A stretch of DNA of 64,000 nucleotides from Nocardia kruczakiae NBRC 101016 (GTDB taxonomy: Bacteria; Actinomycetota; Actinomycetes; Mycobacteriales; Mycobacteriaceae): the NCBI RefSeq assembly GCF_001612965.1, contig NZ_BDBL01000031.1:46887-110886 (forward strand), given 5' to 3'. Shown piece after piece: positions 1 through 8,054 of the stretch. The notes beneath the pieces were generated by a model. That model did no database searches. It was not told the DNA's origin and worked only from the letters and a program-made list of their open reading frames with translations. The translations under genes were made by a program, and so were the position numbers. The number at the start of each line of letters is the position of its first letter. Position 1 is the stretch's first letter.

Positions 1-534
1 CCAATGGATCTCGTTGCCCGCCATGATATTCCGATCGGCTGGCTCACCCAGGCCGACGACCGCGTCGCGCTCGGGGCGGCGGTGCCCCTCGGCGCGCTCC
101 CGGCGCGGACCGCGGAATTCGTCGCGGCGGTCGAACATCCGATTCTGATCACCCCCTGGCGCAGTCTCGTCGTGGCCGATATGGACGAGTGGACGGCCGA
201 GCAGGTGGTACGGGTGCTGGCACCGATGGGCCTGATCTTCGACGCGAACTCGCCGTGGCTGGCGGTGACCGCGTGCGCCGGGCGGCCGGGCTGCGCGAAA
301 TCGCTCACCGACGTGCGGGCCGATGCGGCCGGCGCCGTCACCTCCGGGCGGGTGCTGCCGGTCGGCGCCCCGGCGCCCGACCTGTCCGGCGTCGCGGCCG
401 ATCAGGTGGTCGTCGCCGGGCGACAGCACTGGTCCGGGTGCGATCGGCAATGCGGGCGTCCGGCCGGGCCGGTGACCGAAGTGGTCGCCGAAGCCGGCGG
501 TTATCGCATCACCGGCCCCCACGCGGATCGCTGA
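1..534 (+). CDS. cobG: Precorrin-3B synthase CobG, C-terminal part
   Basis: The frame is open from the window edge, so the N-terminal half is missing. The visible part ends a nitrite/sulfite-reductase-like siroheme protein. The cluster ligands are present as CAGRPGC (C-x5-C) and CDRQC (C-x3-C), at residues 91-97 and 146-150 counted from the first visible ATG at 4. In the aerobic cobalamin pathway CobG is a monooxygenase that converts precorrin-3A to precorrin-3B. cobH and cobIJ lie downstream on the same strand, which supports the call. The pattern could also fit another sulfite-reductase-family protein, but the context favours CobG. Confidence 0.85.
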   Translation, partial: PMDLVARHDIPIGWLTQADDRVALGAAVPLGALPARTAEFVAAVEHPILITPWRSLVVADMDEWTAEQVVRVLAPMGLIFDANSPWLAVTACAGRPGCAKSLTDVRADAAGAVTSGRVLPVGAPAPDLSGVAADQVVVAGRQHWSGCDRQCGRPAGPVTEVVAEAGGYRITGPHADR

Positions 535-601
535 GACTCGCACCGCCGCGGCTGCGGCGACTCACTATGCCTCGTCCCTGCGATTCGCGCACACTGAATC
601 G

Positions 602-1171
602 ATGGACCCGTCCGCCCCGCAGCCGTCCACCGCCGCCCTGCTCTCCGACGCGCAGATCGAGGAGCTTTCGCTCGCCCAGCGGCTCGAACTGGTCGCGCGC
701 CTGCGGCCGGACCGGGTACGGCCGAATCCCCGCCGGGTGCGCGTGGCGCGCGGGCTGCGGTTGTCGCTGATGGTCGGCGGCTCGGTCGCGATGATTCCGT
801 GGCTGGTCTATCTCGGACTCACGCTGCCGCAGGAGTACAACGCGAACAACTGGTCCCTCGTGTGGATCGGATTCGACATTCTGCTGGTGGTGATGATGGC
901 GACCACCGCCTATCTCGGCTGGCGGCGCCGGGCACTGCTCATCCTGCCCGCCTTCGGCACCGGCGTCCTGCTGCTGGCGGACGCCTGGTTCGACACGACG
1001 ACCGCCGGCCCCGACGACATCCGGGTGTCGATCGCGACGGCCGTACTGGCCGAAGTCCCGCTCGCGGTGCTGCTGCTCACCGGGGCGCTGGCCCTGTTCC
1101 GCTACCTCGTCCTCGCCAATCCCCTGCACGATCCGGCCGAATCACCCTGGCGGGCCCGGCTGCCGTTCTGA
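602..1171 (+). CDS. Hypothetical four-helix membrane protein
   Basis: This is a 189-residue protein of unrecognised family. A cytoplasmic-looking N-terminal stretch of about 50 residues, rich in Ser, Leu and Arg, is followed by four hydrophobic segments at roughly residues 54-75, 86-107, 111-130 and 141-170. It lies 67 bases after cobG and before cobH on the same strand and may be co-transcribed. Nothing in the sequence ties it to corrin chemistry, and no catalytic motif is visible. The ATG at 602 is the first start after the upstream stop and gives a full-length open frame. Confidence 0.7.
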   Translation: MDPSAPQPSTAALLSDAQIEELSLAQRLELVARLRPDRVRPNPRRVRVARGLRLSLMVGGSVAMIPWLVYLGLTLPQEYNANNWSLVWIGFDILLVVMMATTAYLGWRRRALLILPAFGTGVLLLADAWFDTTTAGPDDIRVSIATAVLAEVPLAVLLLTGALALFRYLVLANPLHDPAESPWRARLPF

Positions 1172-1264
1172 GGTCGCGGGCCGGGCGCCCGAGGTTGCGG
1201 ACCGGGCGGTGACTCGCCCACGCTGCCGCTCGGGGCCCGGATTCCCACCGCTAGGGTGATGCCC

Positions 1265-1900
1265 ATGTCCGATGTGCGTACCAGCTACCTCACCGACGGG
1301 GCCGAGATCTATCGGCGCTCGTTCGCGACGATCCGGGCCGAAGCCGATCTGGCGCGGTTCCCGGCCGATGTCGCGCAGGTGGTGGTGCGCATGATCCACG
1401 CGTGCGGACAGGTCGATCTGACCACCGATATCTCCCACACCCCGCGGGTCGTGGCGGCGGCCCGCACCGCCCTGCGCGCCGGCGCGCCGATCCTGTGCGA
1501 CGCCACCATGGCCGCCTCCGGCGTCACACGCAAACGTCTGCCCGCCGACAACGACGTGCTGTGCCTGCTCGCCGATCCGCGCGTACCGCAGCTCGCACAG
1601 GAAATCGGCAATACGAGATCGGCTGCGGCACTGGAACTGTGGCGCGATCGGCTCGACGGCGCCGTGGTCGCGATCGGCAATGCCCCGACCGCGCTGTTCC
1701 ATCTGCTGGACATGCTCGACGCGGGCGCACCCCGTCCCGCAGCGGTGCTGGGAATCCCGGTGGGCTTCGTCGGCGCCGCCGAATCCAAACAGGCCCTGGC
1801 CGAATACGGTGGCGTCGAGTACCTCACCGTGCACGGCCGGCGCGGCGGCAGCGCCATCACCGCCGCCGCCCTCAACGCGATCGCGAGTGAGCAGGAATGA
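1265..1900 (+). CDS. cobH: Precorrin-8X methylmutase CobH
   Basis: CobH moves a methyl group from C-11 to C-12 of precorrin-8X to give hydrogenobyrinic acid. The protein is about 211 residues, the usual family length. The conserved catalytic His lies in the motif RMIHACGQVDL near residue 45, and the family segments DATMAASGV and GNAPTALFHLL are present. I chose the ATG at 1265 (MSDVRTSYL); ATGs at 1256 and 1259 would add two or three residues. The stop overlaps a possible cobIJ ATG at 1897. Confidence 0.92.
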   Translation: MSDVRTSYLTDGAEIYRRSFATIRAEADLARFPADVAQVVVRMIHACGQVDLTTDISHTPRVVAAARTALRAGAPILCDATMAASGVTRKRLPADNDVLCLLADPRVPQLAQEIGNTRSAAALELWRDRLDGAVVAIGNAPTALFHLLDMLDAGAPRPAAVLGIPVGFVGAAESKQALAEYGGVEYLTVHGRRGGSAITAAALNAIASEQE

Positions 1901-1958
1901 GCGCTCAGGGTGCGGAGGAGGCAGCGCGCGTAACCACGGAGCGCCCGAGCTCATTCCT
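1893..1958. promoter_or_regulatory. Inverted repeat at the cobH-cobIJ junction
   Basis: A perfect 10-base inverted repeat has arms at 1893-1902 (AGGAATGAGC) and 1949-1958 (GCTCATTCCT), separated by 46 bases. The left arm contains the cobH stop and the possible upstream ATG of cobIJ with its AGGA. If formed in mRNA, the stem would hide that first start and favour initiation at 1972. It could also be chance. Confidence 0.3.
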
Positions 1959-1971
1959 CGACGGGCACAGA

Positions 1972-3552
1972 ATGAGCGCGCCCGGAAAACTGTGGGGTGT
2001 GGGTCTCGGCCCCGGCGACCCGGAACTGGTGACGGTGAAGGCGGCCCGCATCATCGAATCGGCCGATGTCATCGCCTTCCACAGCGCCCGCCACGGTCGC
2101 AGCATCTCGCGCTCGATCGCGGCGCCGTATATGCGACCCGGCCAGCTGGAGGAACATCTCGTCTATCCGGTGACCACCGAGACCACCGACCATCCGGGCG
2201 GCTATCAGGGCGCGATCGACGAATTCTACGAACGCGCCGCCGACCTGCTGGCCGCCCATCTGGCCGCGGGCCGCACCGTCGCGCTGCTCGCGGCCGGCGA
2301 TCCGCTGTTCTACAGCTCGTATATGCATATGCACCGGCGCCTGGCCGACCGGTTCCCCGCGGAGATCATCCCGGGCATCACCTCGGTCAGCGCCGCCTCG
2401 GCCGCGCTCGGCACACCGCTGGTGGAGGGTGAGCAGGTGCTGACGGTGCTGCCCGGGACCATGCCGCCGGATCAGCTCGCCGAACGCCTCGCCGATGCCG
2501 ACGCCGCGGCGATCATGAAACTCGGCCGCACCTATCCCGGTGTGCGGCAAGCGTTGTCGAAGGCCGGCCGGCTCGACGACGCCTACTATGTGGAGCGCGC
2601 CAGCACCGGGCGGCAGCGGATCCTGCGCGCCGCCGACGTCTCCGACGCCGACGTGCCGTATTTCGCCATCACCGTGGTGCCCGGACCTGCCCCGACCACC
2701 GAGATACCGTTCACCACCGCCGAACCCGCTGCGGCCCAGGATGTTTCGCCCGCCTCCCCCGTTCCCGAGGTCGGTGAGGTCGTGGTCGTGGGACTGGGAC
2801 CCGGCTCCGCGCAGTGGACCACGCCCGAGGTCACCCGCGCCCTTGCGGCGGCGACCGACATCGTCGGCTACACCACCTACGTGAATCGGGTGCCGGTCCG
2901 CCCCGGGCAGCGCCGCCATCTCAGCGACAACCGGGTCGAATCCGAACGCGCCGCCATGGCCTTGGATCTGGCGAAATCCGGCGCCCGCGTGGTGGTCGTG
3001 TCCTCCGGCGACCCCGGGGTGTTCGCGATGGCCGCCGCGGTCGTCGAGGAATCCGCGGATCCGCAATGGCGTGACGTGCCCGTGCGGGTACTGCCCGGCG
3101 TCACCGCGGCCAGTGCCGTCGCCGCCCGCATCGGCGCGCCCCTCGGTCACGACTTCGCGATGATCTCGCTCTCGGACCGCCTCAAGCCGTGGGAGACCGT
3201 GGCGCAACGCATTTCGGCGATCGCCGCCGCCGATATGGCGATCGCGATCTACAACCCGGCCTCCACCCAGCGGCGGTGGCAGGTGGGCGCCCTGCGCGAG
3301 CTCGTTCTCGAGCACCGCGGCCCGGACACACCGGTGGTCCTCGGCCGCGACGTCGGTGGGCCGACCGAATCGGTGCGCGTGACGACCCTGGCCGAGCTGA
3401 ACCCGGACGAGGTCGACATGCGCACACTCCTCATCATCGGCGCCTCCACCACCGCCACCGTGGAGACCCCCTACGGGACAAGGGTTTTCACGTCGCGGCG
3501 GTACGGCCAGGCCGTACGGGACAACTCGGCGTCGGTCGCGGCCGACCGGTAG
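1972..3552 (+). CDS. cobIJ: CobIJ: precorrin-2 C20- / precorrin-3B C17-methyltransferase fusion
   Basis: Two SAM-dependent tetrapyrrole methylase domains are fused in one protein. The first half begins with GVGLGPGDPELVTVKA (CobI, precorrin-2 C20 methylation). The second begins with VVGLGPGSAQWTTPEV (CobJ, precorrin-3B C17 methylation and ring contraction). A Pro-rich linker of about 40 residues joins them. The fusion is usual in mycobacteria and nocardiae. I chose ATG 1972 because MSAPGKLWGVGLG matches the normal N-terminus. The in-frame ATG at 1897 overlaps the cobH stop and would add 25 residues with no domain character. CobK, which usually lies nearby, is found only at 21779. Confidence 0.93.
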   Translation: MSAPGKLWGVGLGPGDPELVTVKAARIIESADVIAFHSARHGRSISRSIAAPYMRPGQLEEHLVYPVTTETTDHPGGYQGAIDEFYERAADLLAAHLAAGRTVALLAAGDPLFYSSYMHMHRRLADRFPAEIIPGITSVSAASAALGTPLVEGEQVLTVLPGTMPPDQLAERLADADAAAIMKLGRTYPGVRQALSKAGRLDDAYYVERASTGRQRILRAADVSDADVPYFAITVVPGPAPTTEIPFTTAEPAAAQDVSPASPVPEVGEVVVVGLGPGSAQWTTPEVTRALAAATDIVGYTTYVNRVPVRPGQRRHLSDNRVESERAAMALDLAKSGARVVVVSSGDPGVFAMAAAVVEESADPQWRDVPVRVLPGVTAASAVAARIGAPLGHDFAMISLSDRLKPWETVAQRISAIAAADMAIAIYNPASTQRRWQVGALRELVLEHRGPDTPVVLGRDVGGPTESVRVTTLAELNPDEVDMRTLLIIGASTTATVETPYGTRVFTSRRYGQAVRDNSASVAADR

Positions 3553-3699
3553 GACGGCCGCCGCGAGCGCCGAGCATGTCTGCCGGACGATGGTGCAGTG
3601 CGGGCTCGGCGTCTGATCGAAGGCGCCGACACCAAGACCAAGCTGACCCCGTCTTCACCGACAGCGGTCACTCAGCCGGGCCCGTGTAGCAGTCGTCAG

Positions 3700-4806
3700 T
3701 CATTTCGGTTCGGGGTATGGATTGCCGAACCTGAGCCGAATTGCGTTCCAGGGCTGAGCGAACGGTGCGCGCATGTCACGGTAGGGCGACATGCGCGGCA
3801 ACCAGGAGCGCGCGAGGGGCGCTGCGGGGCGGAGCAGGTGGCGGTACCACCCCACTTTCGCGCGAATTTCGTCGAGCATGCCGGGCCAGGAATGGCGCTG
3901 GAATGCGAGGACTTGCTGGGACCGGTCGGTGTCGACCCAGTCGGTGGTGAACCAGTCCTCGTCGTTGTCCGGGTTGCCTGTTGCACCAGCGGGGAACACA
4001 TCACCCAAACCCAGTGCACCGGTGACGGATCCGACCACGTCGTGTTGACGTTGCCGATGTGAGGGGTCGCCGGCGATGAGGAAGATCTCCCGCGTCGCAG
4101 TCACCGTCGAAGCGGACACGAACGCAGCGGCGACGTCTCGGACATCCACGGTGTGGATCCGGCCGTCCGCCGGCAGCGCGGCCGCGAAATGAAGCATGTC
4201 GGTGTTGATGGCCAGTCCCCCGCCGACGGACAGCACTCCCCCGAGCCTGAGAACGACCCATTCCAGTGATGACGTGCGCACCAACTCCTCCGCTGCCGCC
4301 TTATGCGTTCCGTAGACGTCGATCGGCCGGATCGGCGTATCGGGTGCGAGTACGGCGTCGGTGCGATGCGGGTTTCGGGGACCATAGACGGCGATACTGG
4401 AGGCTTGCACGAATCGCGGTGCGGTGGACAACTTCTCGGCCGCGCGCAGCAGCGCGGCGGTCGCGTCGACATTCACCGCGCGGGCCAGATCGGGATGGCG
4501 ATAGCACAGCGGTGGGATGATCGCGGCGAGGTGCACGATTCCACGAGGAACGACGGTGGCAACCAAATTGTCCACCTGTTCCGGGTCAGTCAGGTCGGCC
4601 CAGTGGACTCCCAGCCGAGGTGCGGTGAGCGTGCGCGCCACACGCCGGTTCCCGGGCAGGTCCAGGTCGGTGGCCACCACCTCCTCGCCCGCCTCGAGCA
4701 ATCGCCGGACGGTCGCCCTGCCAACCAGGCCGCATGCGCCGGTCACCAGCACGGGTCCGGTTCGGGGTTCGTTCGGATCGGTCCCTGCCCCGGAGTATGA
4801 AGTCAT
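3700..4806 (-). CDS. NAD-dependent epimerase/dehydratase
   Basis: This is an extended short-chain dehydrogenase of 368 residues. The N-terminal nucleotide-binding motif TGACGLVG is at residues 22-29, and the active site has Ser136/137 with YGTHK (Tyr165, Lys169). The C-terminal 70 residues, rich in Trp, Arg and Pro, exceed the core fold and resemble the tails of steroid- or lipid-modifying members. It is the last gene of a minus-strand group behind the NorQ/NorD/AveC-like genes, from which it is separated by a relic leader ORF. The substrate is unknown; sugar-nucleotide, steroid or other hydroxy substrates are all possible. Confidence 0.85.
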   Translation of the reverse strand: MTSYSGAGTDPNEPRTGPVLVTGACGLVGRATVRRLLEAGEEVVATDLDLPGNRRVARTLTAPRLGVHWADLTDPEQVDNLVATVVPRGIVHLAAIIPPLCYRHPDLARAVNVDATAALLRAAEKLSTAPRFVQASSIAVYGPRNPHRTDAVLAPDTPIRPIDVYGTHKAAAEELVRTSSLEWVVLRLGGVLSVGGGLAINTDMLHFAAALPADGRIHTVDVRDVAAAFVSASTVTATREIFLIAGDPSHRQRQHDVVGSVTGALGLGDVFPAGATGNPDNDEDWFTTDWVDTDRSQQVLAFQRHSWPGMLDEIRAKVGWYRHLLRPAAPLARSWLPRMSPYRDMRAPFAQPWNAIRLRFGNPYPEPK

Positions 4807-4815
4807 GAATGTGTC

Positions 4816-4887
4816 CTAATCGGTCCGCGGTGTGTGGCGGTCGAAGTGGTAGCGGGGGCGATCGGTGTATGCACGTTCGGCCGTCAT
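4816..4887 (-). pseudogene. 23-codon leader ORF, possible cytochrome P450 N-terminal relic
   Basis: A short frame begins with ATG at 4887 behind AGGAAAG and encodes MTAERAYTDRPRYHFDRHTP plus three residues. It stops 9 bases before the epimerase start. The segment YHFDRHTP resembles the N-terminal region of actinobacterial cytochromes P450, so this may be what remains of a P450 gene lost by deletion. Alternatively it is a functional short leader coupled to the epimerase. The evidence is one short motif and a good ribosome-binding site. Confidence 0.35.
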
Positions 4888-4918
4888 GATGTCTTTCCTG
4901 GGCGGTGTCTGGGCTGTA

Positions 4919-5557
4919 TCACTCGCCAGTGATCAGGGATCGGCCGTGCACAGCTGTCGTGGGCCGTGTTTCGGCCACCGCACGGAACGACTCGATACGC
5001 GGGTCCGGATTGCCGGTGGCCGTACCCGCTCTGCGCGTGGCGAGGGCATGGGCGCGGGCTTTGAATGCCAGCGCGGCGAGGCTCGGCTGATGGTGCAGCG
5101 GCTTGGTGCATCGCAGCAGGGCGGGATCGTGGACATCGCCCCACAGCGTCGTTCCGGGGTGGCTGGTGTCGAGGCACCTCATGATCCAGCGGCGTACCGG
5201 TTCGTCGAACGTTCTCTCGTCACCGACGATCGCCAACTGCTGTGGAACGATGTCGTGCGAGAACGGTGTCACATTCGCGAGGTCGATGAGGCTGGCGCCG
5301 AGCACACGCAGCGGCGCTGGATCGACCGGTCGAGCGATCAGGACCGAAACATCGCAGCCGGCGATGGCGTGGTCGAACAGCCATCCTCCGGCCAGATCGA
5401 CCACCTGTTCCACCTGGTGGGCCACGACGACCACCGATGCGCGCAGGTTGCGCCGGAACGCATGGGTGAGAGCGTCGACCGTGAGTGCGTCGCGAGCGCG
5501 CTGGAGTGGCACTACATCCATCGAAACGTCCATTTCTTCCCGTTTTCCGAGCGGCAC
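4919..5557 (-). CDS. Hypothetical protein in the norQ-norD operon
   Basis: The protein has 212 residues and no family that I recognise. It has no signal peptide or clear membrane segment; short hydrophobic stretches such as ASVVVVAHQVEQVVDL suggest a soluble alpha/beta fold. The GTG start at 5557 lies one base past the norD-like stop, implying translational coupling; an ATG at 5533 is an alternative. It is placed with the ATPase and VWA protein, so a role with that pair is plausible but unproven. Confidence 0.65.
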   Translation of the reverse strand: MPLGKREEMDVSMDVVPLQRARDALTVDALTHAFRRNLRASVVVVAHQVEQVVDLAGGWLFDHAIAGCDVSVLIARPVDPAPLRVLGASLIDLANVTPFSHDIVPQQLAIVGDERTFDEPVRRWIMRCLDTSHPGTTLWGDVHDPALLRCTKPLHHQPSLAALAFKARAHALATRRAGTATGNPDPRIESFRAVAETRPTTAVHGRSLITGE

Positions 5558-5558
5558 G

Positions 5559-7238
5559 TCATGTCCGCGCCGGTGTCGGTGCGCCGTGTTCGCGCAGCGA
5601 GGCCAGGAACAGGTCGTCCATTCGCGGGCTCAGCTCGGCGAGAGTAGCGGCGCTCGCATGGCCCGCGGAGCCGAATACGCGTTCGAGCGCTTCGGTGTCG
5701 GTGGCCGTGCCGAGCGACAAGCACAAGCATCCGACGCCGTCGGCGCGGAGTTCTTCGAGTGCCTTGTGGGCGTCGGCTTCGGCGTAGCGGCCTTCGTAGC
5801 CGTCGTCGTAGGGGAAACCGTCCGACAACACGAGCAACAGCCGATTGCGTGTCCCCGCTTGGGTTTTGAGGATTTCTCCCGCGCCCCGGATACCAGCGCC
5901 CAGACGCGTGTAGCTGGACGGCTGGAGCTGGTTGAGCCTGGCTCGCCCGACCGCGCTGAACCGCTGCCCGAACGTTTTGATCGCCGGGAGATGCACCGCG
6001 TGGCGGCCCTGGGATCGGAACGCGTACACCGCGACGCGGTCGCCGAGCTCTTCGAGGGTGACCGCAAGCGTGGCGGCCGCGCGGCGCTGATGGTCGTGGA
6101 CGGCAAGGCCGTCGGGGTCGGTATCGGTGGCCGAGCCCGAGGCGTCCAGCAGGATCAGGACACCGAGATCGCGTTCGAGTTTGCGGTGCTCGCGGTAGAC
6201 GTGCTCGGGCGGCGAGTGGCCCGAGCGCAGATCGACGAACAGGTCGATCAGCGCCTCCAGGTCGAGTTCGTCTCCGTCTGGGCGGCCCCGAAGAGCCTTG
6301 GGGCCCAAGCCGACTCGGGCCAGGCGACGCCGCAGCACGTCGTCGGCCGGGATACCGGCGGCCGCGATGTCGGCGTCGCCGGTGAAGGGGAAGTCGATGA
6401 CCCGGCACCACTCGGGACGGTAGCGCCGATGGTGGACATCCCATTCCGGATACAGGGCCCCGCCCACGCCGACCGCGGCGCCGGGCTTGCCGTCGTCGGT
6501 GAAATGGATCCGCGCGGGCAGCGGCCGCGCCTGCACCCCGACCATGCGAGCGCGACGCACCGCCCGCACGGGCGCCTCGGCACCGGCCGGCCCGTCCCCG
6601 GCCGATCTCGAGCTGCCGGATTGTTTGCGGAAGAAGTCCATCAGGGTGCGTGAGCTGAACAGCGGATTCTCGAACAGTTTCGCGATCTTGCTGTCCCCGG
6701 ACTGCTCGGTGTCACCGTCGTCGTCGGCCTCGGGCACGTCGAGGGGATCGAATTCCAGTCGGAGCTCGCGGTCGGTGGGCCGCCCGCCCACGCCGGCGAC
6801 AGGAGCCAGCAGGCGAGACGGTTTGATGACGCCGAACCATTCCGGCGGGTCGGCGACCGCACTGCGGCCCTTGGCCACCACCAGCGACTCCTCCGCCGTG
6901 GATGTGCGTGGCGGGCCACCGAGATCCGACTCCGCGACGAGCGGAACACGGGCGGCGAGCTCGGCGAGAACCCGGTTGCCTTCCAGGGCCAGATAACGGC
7001 GAGCGACCGCCGGCCGCGCCCGCAACGATTTCACCACCCGCAGATCCAGGCTTCCCGCACCGAGCAACGCGGCCTGCACCACGACCTCTCGGCGCTGATC
7101 GACCGGCGTGACGAAGATGGTCCGGCCGTTCGTGTGGGCCGCCGCCCCGGCGGGTGCCCGCGCGACCTCGACCGCCCGGCCGGCGAGGTGGGTCGCCAGC
7201 AAACGGAAGCGGTCGAGATCGCCGGTGTCGGCTGTCAT
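5559..7238 (-). CDS. NorD-like VWA-domain protein
   Basis: This 559-residue protein has a C-terminal von Willebrand factor A domain with the metal-site motif DASGS (in LLDASGSATDTD) at about two thirds of its length, and a downstream SDGFPYDD segment. NorD/CbbO-type proteins work with a MoxR AAA+ ATPase to activate or insert metal into a target enzyme. The start overlaps the norQ-like stop by four bases. No nitric oxide reductase genes (norB, norC) lie in the window, so the usual nitric oxide reductase activation label should not be taken literally. The client could be a neighbouring oxidase or a metalloenzyme elsewhere. Confidence 0.85.
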   Translation of the reverse strand: MTADTGDLDRFRLLATHLAGRAVEVARAPAGAAAHTNGRTIFVTPVDQRREVVVQAALLGAGSLDLRVVKSLRARPAVARRYLALEGNRVLAELAARVPLVAESDLGGPPRTSTAEESLVVAKGRSAVADPPEWFGVIKPSRLLAPVAGVGGRPTDRELRLEFDPLDVPEADDDGDTEQSGDSKIAKLFENPLFSSRTLMDFFRKQSGSSRSAGDGPAGAEAPVRAVRRARMVGVQARPLPARIHFTDDGKPGAAVGVGGALYPEWDVHHRRYRPEWCRVIDFPFTGDADIAAAGIPADDVLRRRLARVGLGPKALRGRPDGDELDLEALIDLFVDLRSGHSPPEHVYREHRKLERDLGVLILLDASGSATDTDPDGLAVHDHQRRAAATLAVTLEELGDRVAVYAFRSQGRHAVHLPAIKTFGQRFSAVGRARLNQLQPSSYTRLGAGIRGAGEILKTQAGTRNRLLLVLSDGFPYDDGYEGRYAEADAHKALEELRADGVGCLCLSLGTATDTEALERVFGSAGHASAATLAELSPRMDDLFLASLREHGAPTPART

Positions 7239-8053
7239 GAGCGGGGCAGTACGGCGTCGACGAGTTCGCCCAGGGCGCGGACGATCTCGTGGTCGTCGGA
7301 GAGCGCTTGCACGACGGCCGCTTGGACGGCGCTGCGCAGGCTGAGCCCCTCGGCCACCAAACCGCCTGCCAGCACCAGCATTCGAGTGGACGACACCTCC
7401 CGCAGCGGCGAACCGTCCAGGTTGCGGATGGCGTTGCCCAAGGTGACCAGCGCACCCGCCGTCCTCGCGTCGATCCCGGCCTCGTGGGCGACCACCTCGG
7501 TCTCGATTTCGGCGGGCGGGAACCCGAGTTCGATCGCGACGAACCGCTGGCGCGTCGATTCCTTGAGGTTTTTCAACACGCTCTGATAGCCGGGGTTGTA
7601 GGAGATCACCAGCTGGAAGCCCGGCGCCGCCGGCAAGGTGGTGCCGAGCCGGTCGATGGGCAGTTCACGACGATGATCGGCGAGCGGGTGGATCACCACC
7701 GTGGTGTCCTGGCGTGCCTCCACCACCTCGTCCAGATAGAAGATGGCCCCGGCGCGCACGGCCCGCGTCAACGGTCCGTCCACCCACACCGTCTCGCCGC
7801 CCTTCAGCAGGAACCGGCCGACCAGATCCGCCGACGTCATATCCTCGTGCCCGGCAACGGTGATCAGCTCGCGGTTCAGGCCGGTGGCCATCGCCTCCAC
7901 GAAGCGCGTTTTCCCGCATCCGGTGGGGCCCTTCAGCAATACGGGCAGGCCGCGTCGCGCCGCGGCGCCGAAGACCTCCACCTCGTCACCGACAGCCATG
8001 TAGAAGGGCGGGGTCTCGGTGAGTGTGGCCGCGCGATGATTGTTGGTCGACAT
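7235..8053 (-). CDS. NorQ/CbbQ-type MoxR AAA+ ATPase
   Basis: This is a 272-residue AAA+ ATPase with Walker A GPTGCGKTR (residues 42-50) and Walker B in AIFYLDEV near residue 108. The C-terminal region matches the CbbQ/NirQ/NorQ group. Such proteins form rings and act with a VWA partner, here the overlapping NorD-like gene, as a chaperone that remodels a metalloenzyme. It starts one base after the aveC-like stop, so the three genes form one transcriptional unit. The metabolic client is unknown. Confidence 0.9.
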   Translation of the reverse strand: MSTNNHRAATLTETPPFYMAVGDEVEVFGAAARRGLPVLLKGPTGCGKTRFVEAMATGLNRELITVAGHEDMTSADLVGRFLLKGGETVWVDGPLTRAVRAGAIFYLDEVVEARQDTTVVIHPLADHRRELPIDRLGTTLPAAPGFQLVISYNPGYQSVLKNLKESTRQRFVAIELGFPPAEIETEVVAHEAGIDARTAGALVTLGNAIRNLDGSPLREVSSTRMLVLAGGLVAEGLSLRSAVQAAVVQALSDDHEIVRALGELVDAVLPRS

Positions 8054-8054
8054 C

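Noticed and set aside
5559..8053. Annotation as a nitric oxide reductase locus
   Set aside because: Only the NorQ/NorD-like accessory proteins are present; no norB or norC sequence was found in the window.
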